Origin: Ignavibacteriales bacterium
GTDB lineage: Bacteria; Bacteroidota; Ignavibacteria; Ignavibacteriales; Ignavibacteriaceae
DNA length: 58,055 nucleotides
Direction: 5' to 3'
Assembly (NCBI GenBank): GCA_012517155.1
Contig: JAAYVN010000107.1
Span: forward strand, 1 to 58,055
The translations under genes and the position numbers were made by a program. The notes below the pieces were generated by a model. It searched no databases. It was not told the origin of the DNA and saw nothing but the letters and a program-made list of their open reading frames with translations. Shown piece after piece: positions 37,331-47,701 of the stretch (positions within the stretch are counted from its first letter, which is position 1; every line of letters begins with the position of its first letter).

Positions 37331-37876
37331 TTGTATGTACCAACCAAAATATTCTTTACAAAAGGCGTAGGAAGACACAAAGATTATCTTGCCTCATTTG
37401 AGCTTGCTCTCAGAAATGCGGGTATAGAAATCTGTAATTTGGTAACCGTAAGTAGTATTTTCCCTCCTCACTGCAAAAGAATTTCCAAAGAAGAAGGACT
37501 TAAACTTATCAATCCGGGACAGATTACGTATTGCGTAATGGCAAGGAATTCCACCAACGAGCCAAACCGTCTAATTGCATCCTCGATAGGAGTAGCTCTC
37601 CCCGCAGAACCGGGTATGTATGGCTACTTATCTGAACATCATCCGTTCGGAGAACCGGAAAAAACTGCAGGTGAATATGCTGAGGATCTCGCCGCCACTA
37701 TGTTGGCGACTACTCTTGGTGTTGAATTTAATCCTGATACTGATTGGAGTGAGCGGGAAAATATTTATAAGATGTCGGGTAAAATTGTGCGCTCCTTTAA
37801 TATAACACAATCAGCCGAAGGAGATAAAACAGGAATCTGGACGACAGTCCTGGCAACTGCCATTCTACTCCCCTAA
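37331..37876 (+). CDS. Pyruvoyl-dependent arginine decarboxylase
   Basis: This ~181-residue proenzyme makes agmatine, the first step of a polyamine route. Self-cleavage is expected before the second serine of [11 protein letters not shown], which becomes the pyruvoyl group. Other family parts: [24 protein letters not shown] at the front, and [26 protein letters not shown] favour a TTG start at 37331: a perfect AAAGGAG lies 8 bases upstream, whereas the ATG at 37313 precedes that site and has no good one of its own. The TTG gives the usual family start [10 protein letters not shown] terminator follows. Confidence 0.93.
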   Translation: MYVPTKIFFTKGVGRHKDYLASFELALRNAGIEICNLVTVSSIFPPHCKRISKEEGLKLINPGQITYCVMARNSTNEPNRLIASSIGVALPAEPGMYGYLSEHHPFGEPEKTAGEYAEDLAATMLATTLGVEFNPDTDWSERENIYKMSGKIVRSFNITQSAEGDKTGIWTTVLATAILLP

Positions 37877-37883
37877 TTTTTTT

Positions 37884-37917
37884 AAGGCTGTCCAAAGGAA
37901 CAGCCTTTTTCTTTTTT
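37884..37917 (+). terminator. Rho-independent terminator after arginine decarboxylase
   Basis: AAGGCTGT pairs with ACAGCCTT and is followed by a T-rich run. The last bases overlap the stop of the small minus-strand gene at 37916, and the minus-strand side lacks a T-run, so it serves the plus strand. Confidence 0.8.
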
Positions 37918-38164
37918 AGACCATTCCTTCATATATGTCTTTGCAATCCTCACAGACATCCCGGATGAGTTTATTGAGTTGGGTAATCTCTTTCTCAAGC
38001 TCCGCAAGGGGTTTAGCAATTTTTGTCATCAGGGCAGGGTCTATCTCATTAATTTCAAATCCTTTGCGAAAATCATTTACAAATGGATTTAGATTATTTT
38101 TTAATGTGGTCAGATTGTTTAGCCCTTTATAGATCATCTCGTGGTAATAAGTTACCTGTTTCAT
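37916..38164 (-). CDS. Small helical (coiled-coil) protein, 82 residues
   Basis: I do not recognise a family. The protein is almost entirely helical, with heptad-like stretches (AKPLAELEKEITQLNKLIRD) and a CEDC pair near the end. A strong AAGGAG ribosome site 7 bases before the ATG supports a real gene. It is 27 bases downstream of the alpha/beta hydrolase on the same strand, so the two are probably co-transcribed. It ends inside the terminator of the convergent decarboxylase gene. Confidence 0.65.
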   Translation of the reverse strand: MKQVTYYHEMIYKGLNNLTTLKNNLNPFVNDFRKGFEINEIDPALMTKIAKPLAELEKEITQLNKLIRDVCEDCKDIYEGMV

Positions 38165-38191
38165 CGCTATCTCCTTATAGTGTGAAAATTA

Positions 38192-39097
38192 TTAATTTAT
38201 AAATTCAATAATTCTGCTGATTACCTCACCTCTCTCTTTTTCCTCTAAAAGATTATGCCCTGAGTTTCGGAACTCCGTGTATATATACTCAAACTTTCTT
38301 TCTGCCAACAGCTTTCGTACCTCTTCAGGAATTACAGTAGTATCGTTTTTTCCGCATATAATCAATACTTCGTTGCGCTTGATTCTTTCGTAATTTAGAT
38401 CCTCCAACAGAGACCACAACTCCCTTACTATTGATAGAGGGAATACTGGAATGGCGAAACGTCTTGAAGTTCCCATCATTTCAAGTTTCGATGCGTTCTT
38501 GCTCCCCTCTTTTGAAAGAACCGGATTGAAGTAACTCAATAAATTCCATATATATCTGTTCCGGATAAGTCTACTTCCCCACTTGTGATCATCTTTAATC
38601 ACCAGATACGGGGAAGTCAGTACGATCTTGTTTATTTCCCGCATGGATGCCAGATGAAGCGCAAGCAGTCCTCCCATTGAATGACCAACCACACTTATCT
38701 TGCTGCTGATCTGCTTCAGGAGATCATATCCGTAAACCACATCCCTTAACCAATCATTATATTTTATCTTCTGAAGGAGATGAAAATCATCTATACCAAA
38801 ACCCGTTAACATGGGTGCGTAATAGGTGATGTTTTTTTTCTTCATCTCCTCAACCAGAAAGCGGAACTCACTGGAAGAGGCTGAAAAACCATGTATCAGG
38901 AGTACTGACTCCCCCTCTTTGTTCCCCGAAAAGTGAAAATATGGATGCACTTCAGCAAAGCCACCTATTTTCTCGATCCCTGTAAAATACTTGAAATATT
39001 TTCTCGCCTTCTTGATTCTGTTTATAGAGATAAATTTCTCTGCAATAATCAGAAGAATAAGAATCGCTAAAATATTAAGAAGATAATCGGAAAACAT
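38192..39097 (-). CDS. Alpha/beta hydrolase (monoacylglycerol lipase/carboxylesterase-like)
   Basis: This 301-residue enzyme should cut ester bonds. It has a membrane anchor at the N-terminus (~5-20, LLNILAILILLIIAEKF), the oxyanion motif LLIHGFSASSSEF (~66), the nucleophile elbow GHSMGG (~142-147), a late Asp in CGKNDTTVIPEE and the catalytic His in RNSGHNLLEE. The cap region is small, as in the Est30/lysophospholipase group. The substrate is unknown; the anchor suggests action at the inner membrane. Confidence 0.85.
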   Translation of the reverse strand: MFSDYLLNILAILILLIIAEKFISINRIKKARKYFKYFTGIEKIGGFAEVHPYFHFSGNKEGESVLLIHGFSASSSEFRFLVEEMKKKNITYYAPMLTGFGIDDFHLLQKIKYNDWLRDVVYGYDLLKQISSKISVVGHSMGGLLALHLASMREINKIVLTSPYLVIKDDHKWGSRLIRNRYIWNLLSYFNPVLSKEGSKNASKLEMMGTSRRFAIPVFPLSIVRELWSLLEDLNYERIKRNEVLIICGKNDTTVIPEEVRKLLAERKFEYIYTEFRNSGHNLLEEKERGEVISRIIEFIN

Positions 39098-39203
39098 GCT
39101 TAAATACTAAATATTTGAATTTATAAATTGAAAATAGTGAAAAAATCCCGTTCTGTCAATATCAATCAGACATTGATTGCTCCCCCGTGCTCCGCTTAAA
39201 ACT

Positions 39204-42200
39204 TTATTGGGTTATCGAAATACGAACGTCGAGACCTGCTTCAGTAATTGTAGAAGGAGGAATTCTCGCTGCTCCTTCAGGTGTAACCGAGGAGTATTTA
39301 TAAAATATTGAAACGGTAACCCGGGAAGATATGATATATTTTATTCGCGGTTCGAGAGTTGAGCGAACAGTTCCATCCTGAGGAGTACCCTCTTCTTTGA
39401 AATTTTTCATCTCATAAACAATATTACTGTTTGTAGTATTGCTGTAAGAAAGCGCAAACTCAATATCATTTTTGAGTGCAATACCAAACAATGGTAAATC
39501 AAATCCGGTCTTAGAATAGTTTATTGAGAAGCCAATTTCTCTCGAAAATGTTTCGGTAATATTCTTTGTGGTTACTCCGAGATCATAGCTTGAACGTACT
39601 CCGTATTTCAAGTTTCCTGAGAGATTTCCCCCCCATAGCTCGTTAAACGTAACGTTAAGTCCAATTAAAGGTGAAAATCCAAATGAAACCCTCTGACTTT
39701 GAGTAACTTGCTTTCCGTCCGGTAAAAGTTTCCAGCTTTCGGAATAACTCGAAGTGTAAGAATGATCCATACTTACGCGCTTCGCAAAACTCTTGAATAC
39801 GCTCATCTTTTCAAGACCGTCCCACGTAAGTCGCCAGTTCGCTCTTGGAATGTAATTCATAAATTCCTTTAAGAACGGAACCTTGGTTAAGAATGGCAAT
39901 GTTTCGAATCCCTGCACAAAAGCATTCGAGAGATTGGTTGCAGCATCAGGATCATCAGGATTATAAAGTTCATGAACTTTTTTTATACCACTATCGAACA
40001 TTGAGAAAAGAAGAACAGGTGGTAAAGTGATAAATGATCTTTCAATTTTTCCGGAAGATGATATATTTTGAATTGATACACTTCCATCATCATTTGTTTT
40101 TAATTGAGTGGATTTACTTAAATCCCACCCGATTTTCCAGTTCAGATCAATCTTAGCCCCTTCCCACAAAGGTTTTGAGGTCTTGAAGTCAATCGAATTC
40201 TTCTGGGTATAATTATCGGTCAAATTACTGTTTTCCATGTGGGCTCTGGGACCAATATCTGTACCCAGTCCAAGCATATAAAGTCTGGATGGACCTTTTT
40301 CAACATCATACTTAATCCCCCAGAAATTACTGAATCCGGATAATGTTCCCTTAAGACCACCTGCAGAATAAGAGTTATCATTTGAAAAATTAATACTTAT
40401 CGACTCGTAATCGAATAGAGCTATTTTCACGAGGGTTTTCATAAACATCAGGGCATTTTTCAATACAGATGGCTTCTTGACTAGATTTGTCGTATCAACC
40501 ATCGTCGAGTCAGTAAAAGTCGTATCGGTAGTTTCAAGAGTTTCCCTTTCTTTTTTTAGAACCTCTTGTTTCTCCATCCATTCCTTCAACTCTTCCTCAC
40601 TCAGATTATCAGGGATCTTCATCTCTTCTTCTTTTTTCTCTTGATCTTCAAAGTTGCGTACCCTGCTGTTTTGAACTGGTGGAGGAGGAGCGATTTTTGT
40701 ATCCTCAGGATCCTCTGCAAACAAAGGTGCTGTCAGTGCCTTTAAGCGTAAGGTAAGGGATACTTTAGAACCACTTCTGAAACCTGCTGATCGACCAAGT
40801 ACCTCCTGTCTGAAATCATTCTGCCAGCTATACTGAACATTGTATCCCATGTTCAGAGTAAAAAACTTATTTAAATCCCAAAGAGTGGGTATCCTGGGTG
40901 ATGTTCTGAAATCCAGAGTTTGAGAATAACTGTAATCCCGTCCAAAGAAACCACTGTTTACTATATCCCTCCAAACATTTTTTTCGCTCTTTTCTAAATT
41001 CCTTTCATCTGTCTCAAGATATGTCAAAGAAGAGTTTACATCCACAGAATAATTTGCCGACAAATTCAGGAAACCATTCTCGCTGAACTTCCATGCCAAT
41101 GTAAAACCACGTGTTGCTGAAAAATCACGATTAGTAGTTGTGTCCGGTTTATTGTTATTTATTGGTCTAGTTATGTTTGTTCCCTTGCTCCTCTTCGCCG
41201 TTATATTCCAAGTAAAATTTTGCGGAGTATAATATAACTTAACATTTCTGTAATCTATCAAAAGGGATATTACGCTTCCAAGTACCGGTACGTCTGCCGG
41301 ATAGAAATGATAGTCCTGACTTATGTTTACACCATATGCGATTCCTGCATTCCATATCCAGCTTTTGTTAGATTCAACAGAGGGACTTCGAGAAAACGAC
41401 TTATTGTAGTTAAAATTATATGTCAGGCTGTTAAACGTATCTCTAATAAACCAATGTTCAATAGGTATTACAAGTTTAATCCCGGAAAGAGTCCATGAGT
41501 CGGAAGTAGTAACGCTTTGAGTTTCCATTCTGATCTGCTCAGCTGTTTTGTATCTGGAATTCTTTACAGCCTCTTCCACACGTATATCGGTTTGTGGCAT
41601 ATATAGTGGTTTGCCGACTGATTCAGTGTGAGAGTAATTTAAGCGCAAATTACTTCCCGTAAGGGGCAATGGAATAAACTTAAGTAGATTTGCATCAACA
41701 CTCACGCCCCATGCCCTTTGATCGACTCTGGATCCAAACCTATCTGCTAGTCTATGAAAGAATGGATCGGTTTGACTCAAATTAAGATTTAGTGTTAAAA
41801 TATCCGCAAATTTTATTGATGTTGAACCACTGTATGCCCAACCGGGAGTATCATCTGCTCCAATTACACGCAGTTCATTCACCCAGATTTCCCCGCTCAC
41901 TGAAGTTTGATTAACTGGATTTTTTTTGTTCATTATGCCTATTGAGAGAAACTTGATATTTGTAAGACTCGGATTCCCCTTAATACTGTATATAACCTGT
42001 TTCCCTGTAGGAAGTGTCGCAGTATCTGAAAAAACTGTGTTTGTCGATCCAGTATCCCTTGCCTGTTTTATAGAGGTTATCTGGCTGAATACAAGACTCA
42101 CCTCATCATTCCAACCCTCCTCAAGTATCTGGCGGTATTCATAGAAGTTGTTTGAATCAGCTCCAAATTTGAAGTACACGTCCAGACCTTTTGTCTCCTG

Positions 42201-45200
42201 ATCTCCATGCAAAAAGAGTTTCATCTCAGAATAATTGAACACGTCCAATGGTCTTGGGAGGTCTTTATATGCCTCTCGTTTATCTCCATATTTCAAATCT
42301 TTCAAAATTAAATTAAGAGACTGTTCATTTCTATATATTTCTTCATCGGGACGACTTCGGTCTCTTTCTCTGCCTACTCCCTGAGGACTTTGATAGACTT
42401 TAGGATTATCTTCTATGTTAATTACCGATATTGAAAGGACTTCATCTTCCTTGTCAATTTTTCGCCACTGATTTCCGACAAGATTAAGTTCTGTGATTCT
42501 CAGATGAACCAATGAGTCGGTACCGGTTATAAAAAGTCTTACAAACTCAACAAAACTCAAACTTGGAGTACCAACCTGATCCCGAAAATCTTTTAACGGG
42601 ATTCGGTACAGAAACCACTCTTCGTTTCCCCCCCCCACTATATAAGGATTTATTGTGGAATCAGGTTCAATCGGTATCTCATATCTGAAATAACTATTCA
42701 GCTGATCCAGAGTTCCATTCCTGTTCAAATCCTCTGTATCAGGGAATCTACCAACGTCGGTAAGAGCGGCATTCCCCTGAGTTCCGTTAATACTCTTAAA
42801 ATCATAAATACTATACTTTGTCTTTGCTCCCGATACGTAAAAGAAATTATCCCCCGAAGGATCTCCTAACTGAACTCCCGGAGGTAGCAGATTTTGTTCA
42901 CCGGCATCATTCAATCCATCAATACCAAGATCCTCCCCTTCATCAATAAGGTCGTTCCTGTTAATGTCCTCGGTGTTCAATTCGCCGTTTGGAATTACAT
43001 CTTCGGAAATTTTACCAAGATCAATATATATCTTTGTCCCTGGACTATAACTTTTAGCTTGCATCCAGAATTCGATAAACTCAATGTTCTGAGCTTCAAG
43101 GTTACTGGCCGTGGATGATAGAGTCTTCATCATACCGCCGTATACCAACGAAGGATCCGATATAATCGGATTGTAGTTATACGTTCCCGATTCGACAGGA
43201 TTAAATACATAGTCAAGTACTGTGATTTGCTGATCGCTTTTCGCCACACTTTTATCAGGCCAAATTACGTTTACATCAACATCCGAAGGAAGTATGTTGA
43301 ACCACCAGCTCTTGCCCTTATACCTGATAGTCGATGAATCAGGTAAACTTGGAATACGTGTTAATCTTGAAAGCTTGTTCGGAGTACTTAGGTCCTTCCA
43401 TGATGTGTAGGAAATTCCAATCGGCAGCACAGTTTTTGAGGCTTCAAAATCGTCTATGTACGCAATACTTTTTCCGTTGTCCGATTCAATAGTACTTTTT
43501 TTAGTGTTCGGATCGGGATTCATGTAGGCGAACTCACCTCTTAGAGAAATAGTGGACATTTCCCTGGTACTAAAAATATAATCAAGTGCCTTGGTTAAAA
43601 ATGGAAGATCTGCAGACGTAGAAAAGTCCATTCCATATATCGCATTACTCAGCGGTTCATCACCAATTCTTACTTTATCACTTAGAGTTTGCTGAGTAAG
43701 ACTAAGTGCAGTAAAACCGAGTTTTGTTCGCTTGGAGAAGTCAATCTCGCCCCGCATGCCGAAAAGTGTCTTCGATGCAAATTGATAAAGGTCATTTTCT
43801 TCATACGTGATTTTCAGATTTGCTCCCGGAACCAAAGCGGCGTCATTCCTTATCGTCAATTGTCCCACATTATAGTCAATATAGTAATCAACTCCGGGAG
43901 TAAGTTCCCTACCGTTAAGAAGAACTTTCACAGAATTTTCAACAAGATTAAATCCAAGACTGTAAGTAGACGATGAAGAACCTGAAGATTTACCCGTGAT
44001 TACCCACTTGTCCTTTACTTGATTTTGTTTTGCGAAAACCACTAGCTTGTCGTAAACATCATTATACCTGAGTGAATCATAATCAGGCAAAACACTCAAA
44101 GCCCCTGAAAGGCTTCTTCCGAAAGGCTGGAGGACAGGGAATATTACCTCTCCGGTTTCCGGAATAATGGTTTTATCGGGTAAAAAGTCAAATAGTCCGT
44201 CAGGATTAGGATTGTTTCCAGCATCAAGATAATCAAGTCCAAATGCATTCAGCAATTTAACACTACCTAGTACTGACTGTAGTTCCTGTCCCGGGACATC
44301 ATACTTAATATCCAACTCAAAGCCATCTTTGTTTATATTTCTTGGACCGAGTGGATAAATATTCTTTAGGAGCAATTGCCAAGCGGTAGTGTAGGATGGT
44401 TGCAAGTTTTCAGGTTTAACCAGTTTGAGGATCATTCGTTGTGAAGTATCGCTCCCAGCTTCAGCTATAAAATCGCCGTAGAAGATATCATCATCAATTG
44501 CTGCAGTTGGTCCATCTATCTGATATGCTACTGCAATAACTTCATTTTCTTCAACTCTGGTTTTGAATGTTATGTACCCTGTCTCTTTATGAAGAATATA
44601 ATCAATATTTTCCTGAAGCAGTATGAACCTTGTTTTTACAATCTGCCCTTCTACATCGGTGACACTCTCACTGCGAAGAGTTGGATCATAACCTGCCGAG
44701 CGTTGTGGGAGATGAATAAAAGCATTTGCGTTTCTCTCATTTGGATTTTTCAACGCTTGCTTAACCGATTTCCAGACTTCAATGTATTTTACAGTATAAA
44801 AACTATTAATAACAGGTTGAGCGTTTGCGTAGTATTTATTAAACAGATTTAAAGAGGCGGAAGTATCCGCATAAACAGAATCAATAAAGTAGTGGTTTTT
44901 TGAATAATCATAGGCTCTGATAGTAAAGGGAGTTGATTGAGATCCTCCAGAAAGTGATTTTTCTTTTGTTTCACCTTTTTTCTGTGAAGCAATTGTGGTA
45001 AGTGTTAATGGACCCATTTTAAAGCGCGCCTTAATACCGAACAATGCTTCGCCACCACCAATCAGCGAGGAGGTCTGCAAAGAGACGTTACCTGCTTCAA
45101 TACTTTGGATTATCTCATCCTCATATCCTGTGTATTTTATCTTGAGCTGATTCTCGTATTCAAAGGTTCTTTCTGTATTCCAGTCTGCCCCAATTTGAAG

Positions 45201-46052
45201 CTTGTCCCCAATCATTCCATTTACGTTAACCTGGACAGTTTGTCGGAAATCAGGTTCGTTCCTTGTATTACCAAGAGCTGAAGCAGTAACTCCCTCTGTG
45301 GTTTCGGTTCTCCATGCCCCATGAATATCCACTGCTCCTCCAATCTGGAGACTTATTTTCGGAGTTCCAAAAATAGTCAGCACTCCGACACTCGGAAGAG
45401 GTATTTCAAAATCTGTAATACTCTTAATTAATTCCCCCAGTCCTTTCATTGCGGTGTCTTTTAATTCATACTTGTACGCAAGGTCATCCCATAATGTCCT
45501 CTCGCGCGCCTTTAATCTGTAGTTTATGTAATCTTCTAAAGGAACTTTTAAGATCACCTTTACAGTCTGCTCACCTATCTTATCTCTGATTTCAACAAAC
45601 TTGCCCGTTGAGTCAATCTGTATTACTCTCTTTTTATTTGTAACCGAGGGTTCGATGAAAAATCCAGAAGGCTTTTGCTTGTAAAAAGATATATATGGCA
45701 CGTCGCTCCTCTTGACCTTGAAGTGTTCAAGTCTGGCAGTTGAGTCCAATAACCTGGGATCTTTTTTAACACTATCTGCAGCAGCTAGGGAATCGAGCAA
45801 CAAGGAATCGAGTGCAAGTGAATCAGTGAAAACAAAACCAAGGCTGTCCACTAAATGGTTATTAAGCCCCGTATCGGGAGGAACTGTAATAAAGGAAGGT
45901 ATTCCTGAGTTTCCTCCTAATAAATCAAAATCCGTTAAATCAGTGTTAAGTGGTGATGAGTCGGTTAAAACGTTTTGAGTATTTAGTGATCTTTCTAAAA
46001 GGTCGTTGGCATTCAGAGATGCAACATTTCGTACTGACGAAAAGTAGTTCAT
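39204..46052 (-). CDS. sprA: SprA, giant outer-membrane translocon of the type IX secretion system
   Basis: This protein of at least 2282 residues is a SprA homologue: the family forms the ~36-strand outer-membrane pore through which type IX cargo leaves the cell. Size, long beta-rich stretches with alternating hydrophobic residues (FSINYSKTGFDLPLFG), the N-terminal block with LQIGADWNTERTFEYENQLKI and IEAGNVSLQTSSLIGGGEALFGIK (~285-345), and the C-terminal EAGLDVRISI match SprA. The ATG at 46052 lacks a signal peptide, but the same frame stays open upstream to 46196 and encodes one (next entry), so this ATG is a conservative boundary. Other type IX genes are not in the window. Confidence 0.93.
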   Translation of the reverse strand: MNYFSSVRNVASLNANDLLERSLNTQNVLTDSSPLNTDLTDFDLLGGNSGIPSFITVPPDTGLNNHLVDSLGFVFTDSLALDSLLLDSLAAADSVKKDPRLLDSTARLEHFKVKRSDVPYISFYKQKPSGFFIEPSVTNKKRVIQIDSTGKFVEIRDKIGEQTVKVILKVPLEDYINYRLKARERTLWDDLAYKYELKDTAMKGLGELIKSITDFEIPLPSVGVLTIFGTPKISLQIGGAVDIHGAWRTETTEGVTASALGNTRNEPDFRQTVQVNVNGMIGDKLQIGADWNTERTFEYENQLKIKYTGYEDEIIQSIEAGNVSLQTSSLIGGGEALFGIKARFKMGPLTLTTIASQKKGETKEKSLSGGSQSTPFTIRAYDYSKNHYFIDSVYADTSASLNLFNKYYANAQPVINSFYTVKYIEVWKSVKQALKNPNERNANAFIHLPQRSAGYDPTLRSESVTDVEGQIVKTRFILLQENIDYILHKETGYITFKTRVEENEVIAVAYQIDGPTAAIDDDIFYGDFIAEAGSDTSQRMILKLVKPENLQPSYTTAWQLLLKNIYPLGPRNINKDGFELDIKYDVPGQELQSVLGSVKLLNAFGLDYLDAGNNPNPDGLFDFLPDKTIIPETGEVIFPVLQPFGRSLSGALSVLPDYDSLRYNDVYDKLVVFAKQNQVKDKWVITGKSSGSSSSTYSLGFNLVENSVKVLLNGRELTPGVDYYIDYNVGQLTIRNDAALVPGANLKITYEENDLYQFASKTLFGMRGEIDFSKRTKLGFTALSLTQQTLSDKVRIGDEPLSNAIYGMDFSTSADLPFLTKALDYIFSTREMSTISLRGEFAYMNPDPNTKKSTIESDNGKSIAYIDDFEASKTVLPIGISYTSWKDLSTPNKLSRLTRIPSLPDSSTIRYKGKSWWFNILPSDVDVNVIWPDKSVAKSDQQITVLDYVFNPVESGTYNYNPIISDPSLVYGGMMKTLSSTASNLEAQNIEFIEFWMQAKSYSPGTKIYIDLGKISEDVIPNGELNTEDINRNDLIDEGEDLGIDGLNDAGEQNLLPPGVQLGDPSGDNFFYVSGAKTKYSIYDFKSINGTQGNAALTDVGRFPDTEDLNRNGTLDQLNSYFRYEIPIEPDSTINPYIVGGGNEEWFLYRIPLKDFRDQVGTPSLSFVEFVRLFITGTDSLVHLRITELNLVGNQWRKIDKEDEVLSISVINIEDNPKVYQSPQGVGRERDRSRPDEEIYRNEQSLNLILKDLKYGDKREAYKDLPRPLDVFNYSEMKLFLHGDQETKGLDVYFKFGADSNNFYEYRQILEEGWNDEVSLVFSQITSIKQARDTGSTNTVFSDTATLPTGKQVIYSIKGNPSLTNIKFLSIGIMNKKNPVNQTSVSGEIWVNELRVIGADDTPGWAYSGSTSIKFADILTLNLNLSQTDPFFHRLADRFGSRVDQRAWGVSVDANLLKFIPLPLTGSNLRLNYSHTESVGKPLYMPQTDIRVEEAVKNSRYKTAEQIRMETQSVTTSDSWTLSGIKLVIPIEHWFIRDTFNSLTYNFNYNKSFSRSPSVESNKSWIWNAGIAYGVNISQDYHFYPADVPVLGSVISLLIDYRNVKLYYTPQNFTWNITAKRSKGTNITRPINNNKPDTTTNRDFSATRGFTLAWKFSENGFLNLSANYSVDVNSSLTYLETDERNLEKSEKNVWRDIVNSGFFGRDYSYSQTLDFRTSPRIPTLWDLNKFFTLNMGYNVQYSWQNDFRQEVLGRSAGFRSGSKVSLTLRLKALTAPLFAEDPEDTKIAPPPPVQNSRVRNFEDQEKKEEEMKIPDNLSEEELKEWMEKQEVLKKERETLETTDTTFTDSTMVDTTNLVKKPSVLKNALMFMKTLVKIALFDYESISINFSNDNSYSAGGLKGTLSGFSNFWGIKYDVEKGPSRLYMLGLGTDIGPRAHMENSNLTDNYTQKNSIDFKTSKPLWEGAKIDLNWKIGWDLSKSTQLKTNDDGSVSIQNISSSGKIERSFITLPPVLLFSMFDSGIKKVHELYNPDDPDAATNLSNAFVQGFETLPFLTKVPFLKEFMNYIPRANWRLTWDGLEKMSVFKSFAKRVSMDHSYTSSYSESWKLLPDGKQVTQSQRVSFGFSPLIGLNVTFNELWGGNLSGNLKYGVRSSYDLGVTTKNITETFSREIGFSINYSKTGFDLPLFGIALKNDIEFALSYSNTTNSNIVYEMKNFKEEGTPQDGTVRSTLEPRIKYIISSRVTVSIFYKYSSVTPEGAARIPPSTITEAGLDVRISITQ

Positions 46053-46196
46053 GAACGCATCGAACCAAAGCTGTGAATCAGCCTCGGTGTGCCCAGCGCT
46101 CTTAAATCCCAGACTTAGTACTACTGTCGAGGAAATTAATAAAGCAATAAGGGAAGAAACAATGTCCCTTAAGAATGAATATTTAACGCGAATAAT
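46053..46196 (-). other. In-frame 5' extension of sprA encoding a signal peptide
   Basis: Upstream of the sprA ATG the frame is open for 48 more codons, giving a basic head (IRVKYSFLRD) and a hydrophobic core (IVSSLIALLISSTVVLSLGF), a good signal peptide. No ATG, GTG or TTG lies in frame before the TGA at 46209-46211. An ATT at 46194-46196 sits seven bases after AAAAGG and is the best start candidate. A sequencing or assembly indel would explain it equally well. Confidence 0.6.
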
Positions 46197-46334
46197 CTCT
46201 GTACCTTTTCAAAATGACCGTAGAAATATTCTATAAGCACTTTCCTTATCGATTTATTATTTAACCATTAAAAATAATTATAATATGAAAATTAATCAAC
46301 AATATTTTAGTAAAAAAGTCAAAAAATGGGCTAT

Positions 46335-47687
46335 TTATAAATATTTTTGCTCTTTTGCATACTTCTCCAGTTCATCATGAAATTTGGGATTTGCAATCTT
46401 GATAAGTTCTTGAATTCTTTCCCTGATAGAAAGCCCGTGAAGCTGTGCAACTCCGTACTCAGTAACCACATAATGAACATCACCGCGGCTTGTAACAACG
46501 CCGGCTCCCGGCTTCAACTGCGTACATATTTTTGAAATATTCCCATCCCGCGTAGTCGAAGGAAGTGCGATTATTGGCTTCCCTCCCTCCGAACGGGAAG
46601 CCCCTCGAATGAAATCCACCTGTCCGCCAAATCCGCTGAATAGCCTTGTTCCTATTGAATCAGAGCAGACCTGACCTGTTAAGTCAACCTCGATACAAGA
46701 ATTGATCGCAACCATCTTCTTATTTTGTGCAATAACAAATGGATCGTTTACATATTCTTGAGGATGGAATTCTATCATAGGATTATTATCAATGAAGTCG
46801 TACAGTTTCCTGGTACCCAGCACAAATCCTGCAATCATCTTTCCGATATGAATTCCTTTTTTCTTATTGGTTATAATCCCCTTTTCAACAAGATCAATAA
46901 TTCCATCCGAAAACATCTCAGAATGAACACCAAGATCTCTTTTGGTGTATAAACACTTAAGAACCGAATCAGGGATAACACCTATTCCCATTTGAAGTGT
47001 TGAACCGTCCTCTATCAGATCGGCAATATTTTCACCTATACGGTCATAAATTTGCTGCATATCTTCTGTCATACCCTCATGCCCCTGCGGAAGTTCCAGA
47101 AGATCGACATCAGTCTCAACAATGTAGTCTATTTTATTGATATGAATAAAACTGTCTCCTAGTACTCTAGGCATTTTCGGATTGATTTGCGCAATAATTA
47201 TATCTGCAACATCACAAACTGTTTTTATAAGCCCCACCTCTATTCCGAAACTACAGAAACCATGTTCATCCGGAGGAGAGACGTGAATCATTGCAACGTT
47301 ACAATGAATGAATTTCTTTGAGAAAAGTAGTGGATATTCATAAAGGAAGATCGGTGTATAGTCAGCAATTCCCTTGTTTACGGCTTTTCTAGCTGCACCC
47401 CCCATAAAAGTCGAATTATGCCAGAAATGTTTTTGCATTCCGGGTTCCAAATACGCAAGTTCTCCAACTGTTAGAGGATGAACAATATTCACGTTTTCCA
47501 GCTCGTCTTTTCTTTTTACCATTGCGTCAATAAGTGCAAGGGGGAAAGCACAATTGGAATGAATAACAACCGTATCTCCGGACTTTATTGCTTTAACTGC
47601 TTGGTCAGCCGATACAACCTTTTTACTATAAATAGTAAGAATGTTAGTCGGTAAATTTGTCTTTCTTGAAGTTGCGTCTGCTATCAT
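46335..47687 (-). CDS. Acetyl-CoA hydrolase/transferase family (4-hydroxybutyrate CoA-transferase-like)
   Basis: This 450-residue enzyme moves CoA between short-chain acids and acetyl-CoA. Family signatures: SGDTVVIHSNCAFPLAL (~35), HVSPPDEHGFCSFG (~130), and MVAINSCIEVDLTGQVCSD (~302-320), which holds the likely catalytic glutamate, then FSGFGGQVDFIRGA (~327) and GVVTSRGDVHYVVTEYG. It is the last of a three-gene minus-strand operon after alanine dehydrogenase (14-base gap). GGGAG precedes the ATG. Butyrate or 4-hydroxybutyrate use is possible; the exact acid is unclear. Confidence 0.88.
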   Translation of the reverse strand: MIADATSRKTNLPTNILTIYSKKVVSADQAVKAIKSGDTVVIHSNCAFPLALIDAMVKRKDELENVNIVHPLTVGELAYLEPGMQKHFWHNSTFMGGAARKAVNKGIADYTPIFLYEYPLLFSKKFIHCNVAMIHVSPPDEHGFCSFGIEVGLIKTVCDVADIIIAQINPKMPRVLGDSFIHINKIDYIVETDVDLLELPQGHEGMTEDMQQIYDRIGENIADLIEDGSTLQMGIGVIPDSVLKCLYTKRDLGVHSEMFSDGIIDLVEKGIITNKKKGIHIGKMIAGFVLGTRKLYDFIDNNPMIEFHPQEYVNDPFVIAQNKKMVAINSCIEVDLTGQVCSDSIGTRLFSGFGGQVDFIRGASRSEGGKPIIALPSTTRDGNISKICTQLKPGAGVVTSRGDVHYVVTEYGVAQLHGLSIRERIQELIKIANPKFHDELEKYAKEQKYL

Positions 47688-47701
47688 ATTAAACTCCCTA
47701 C

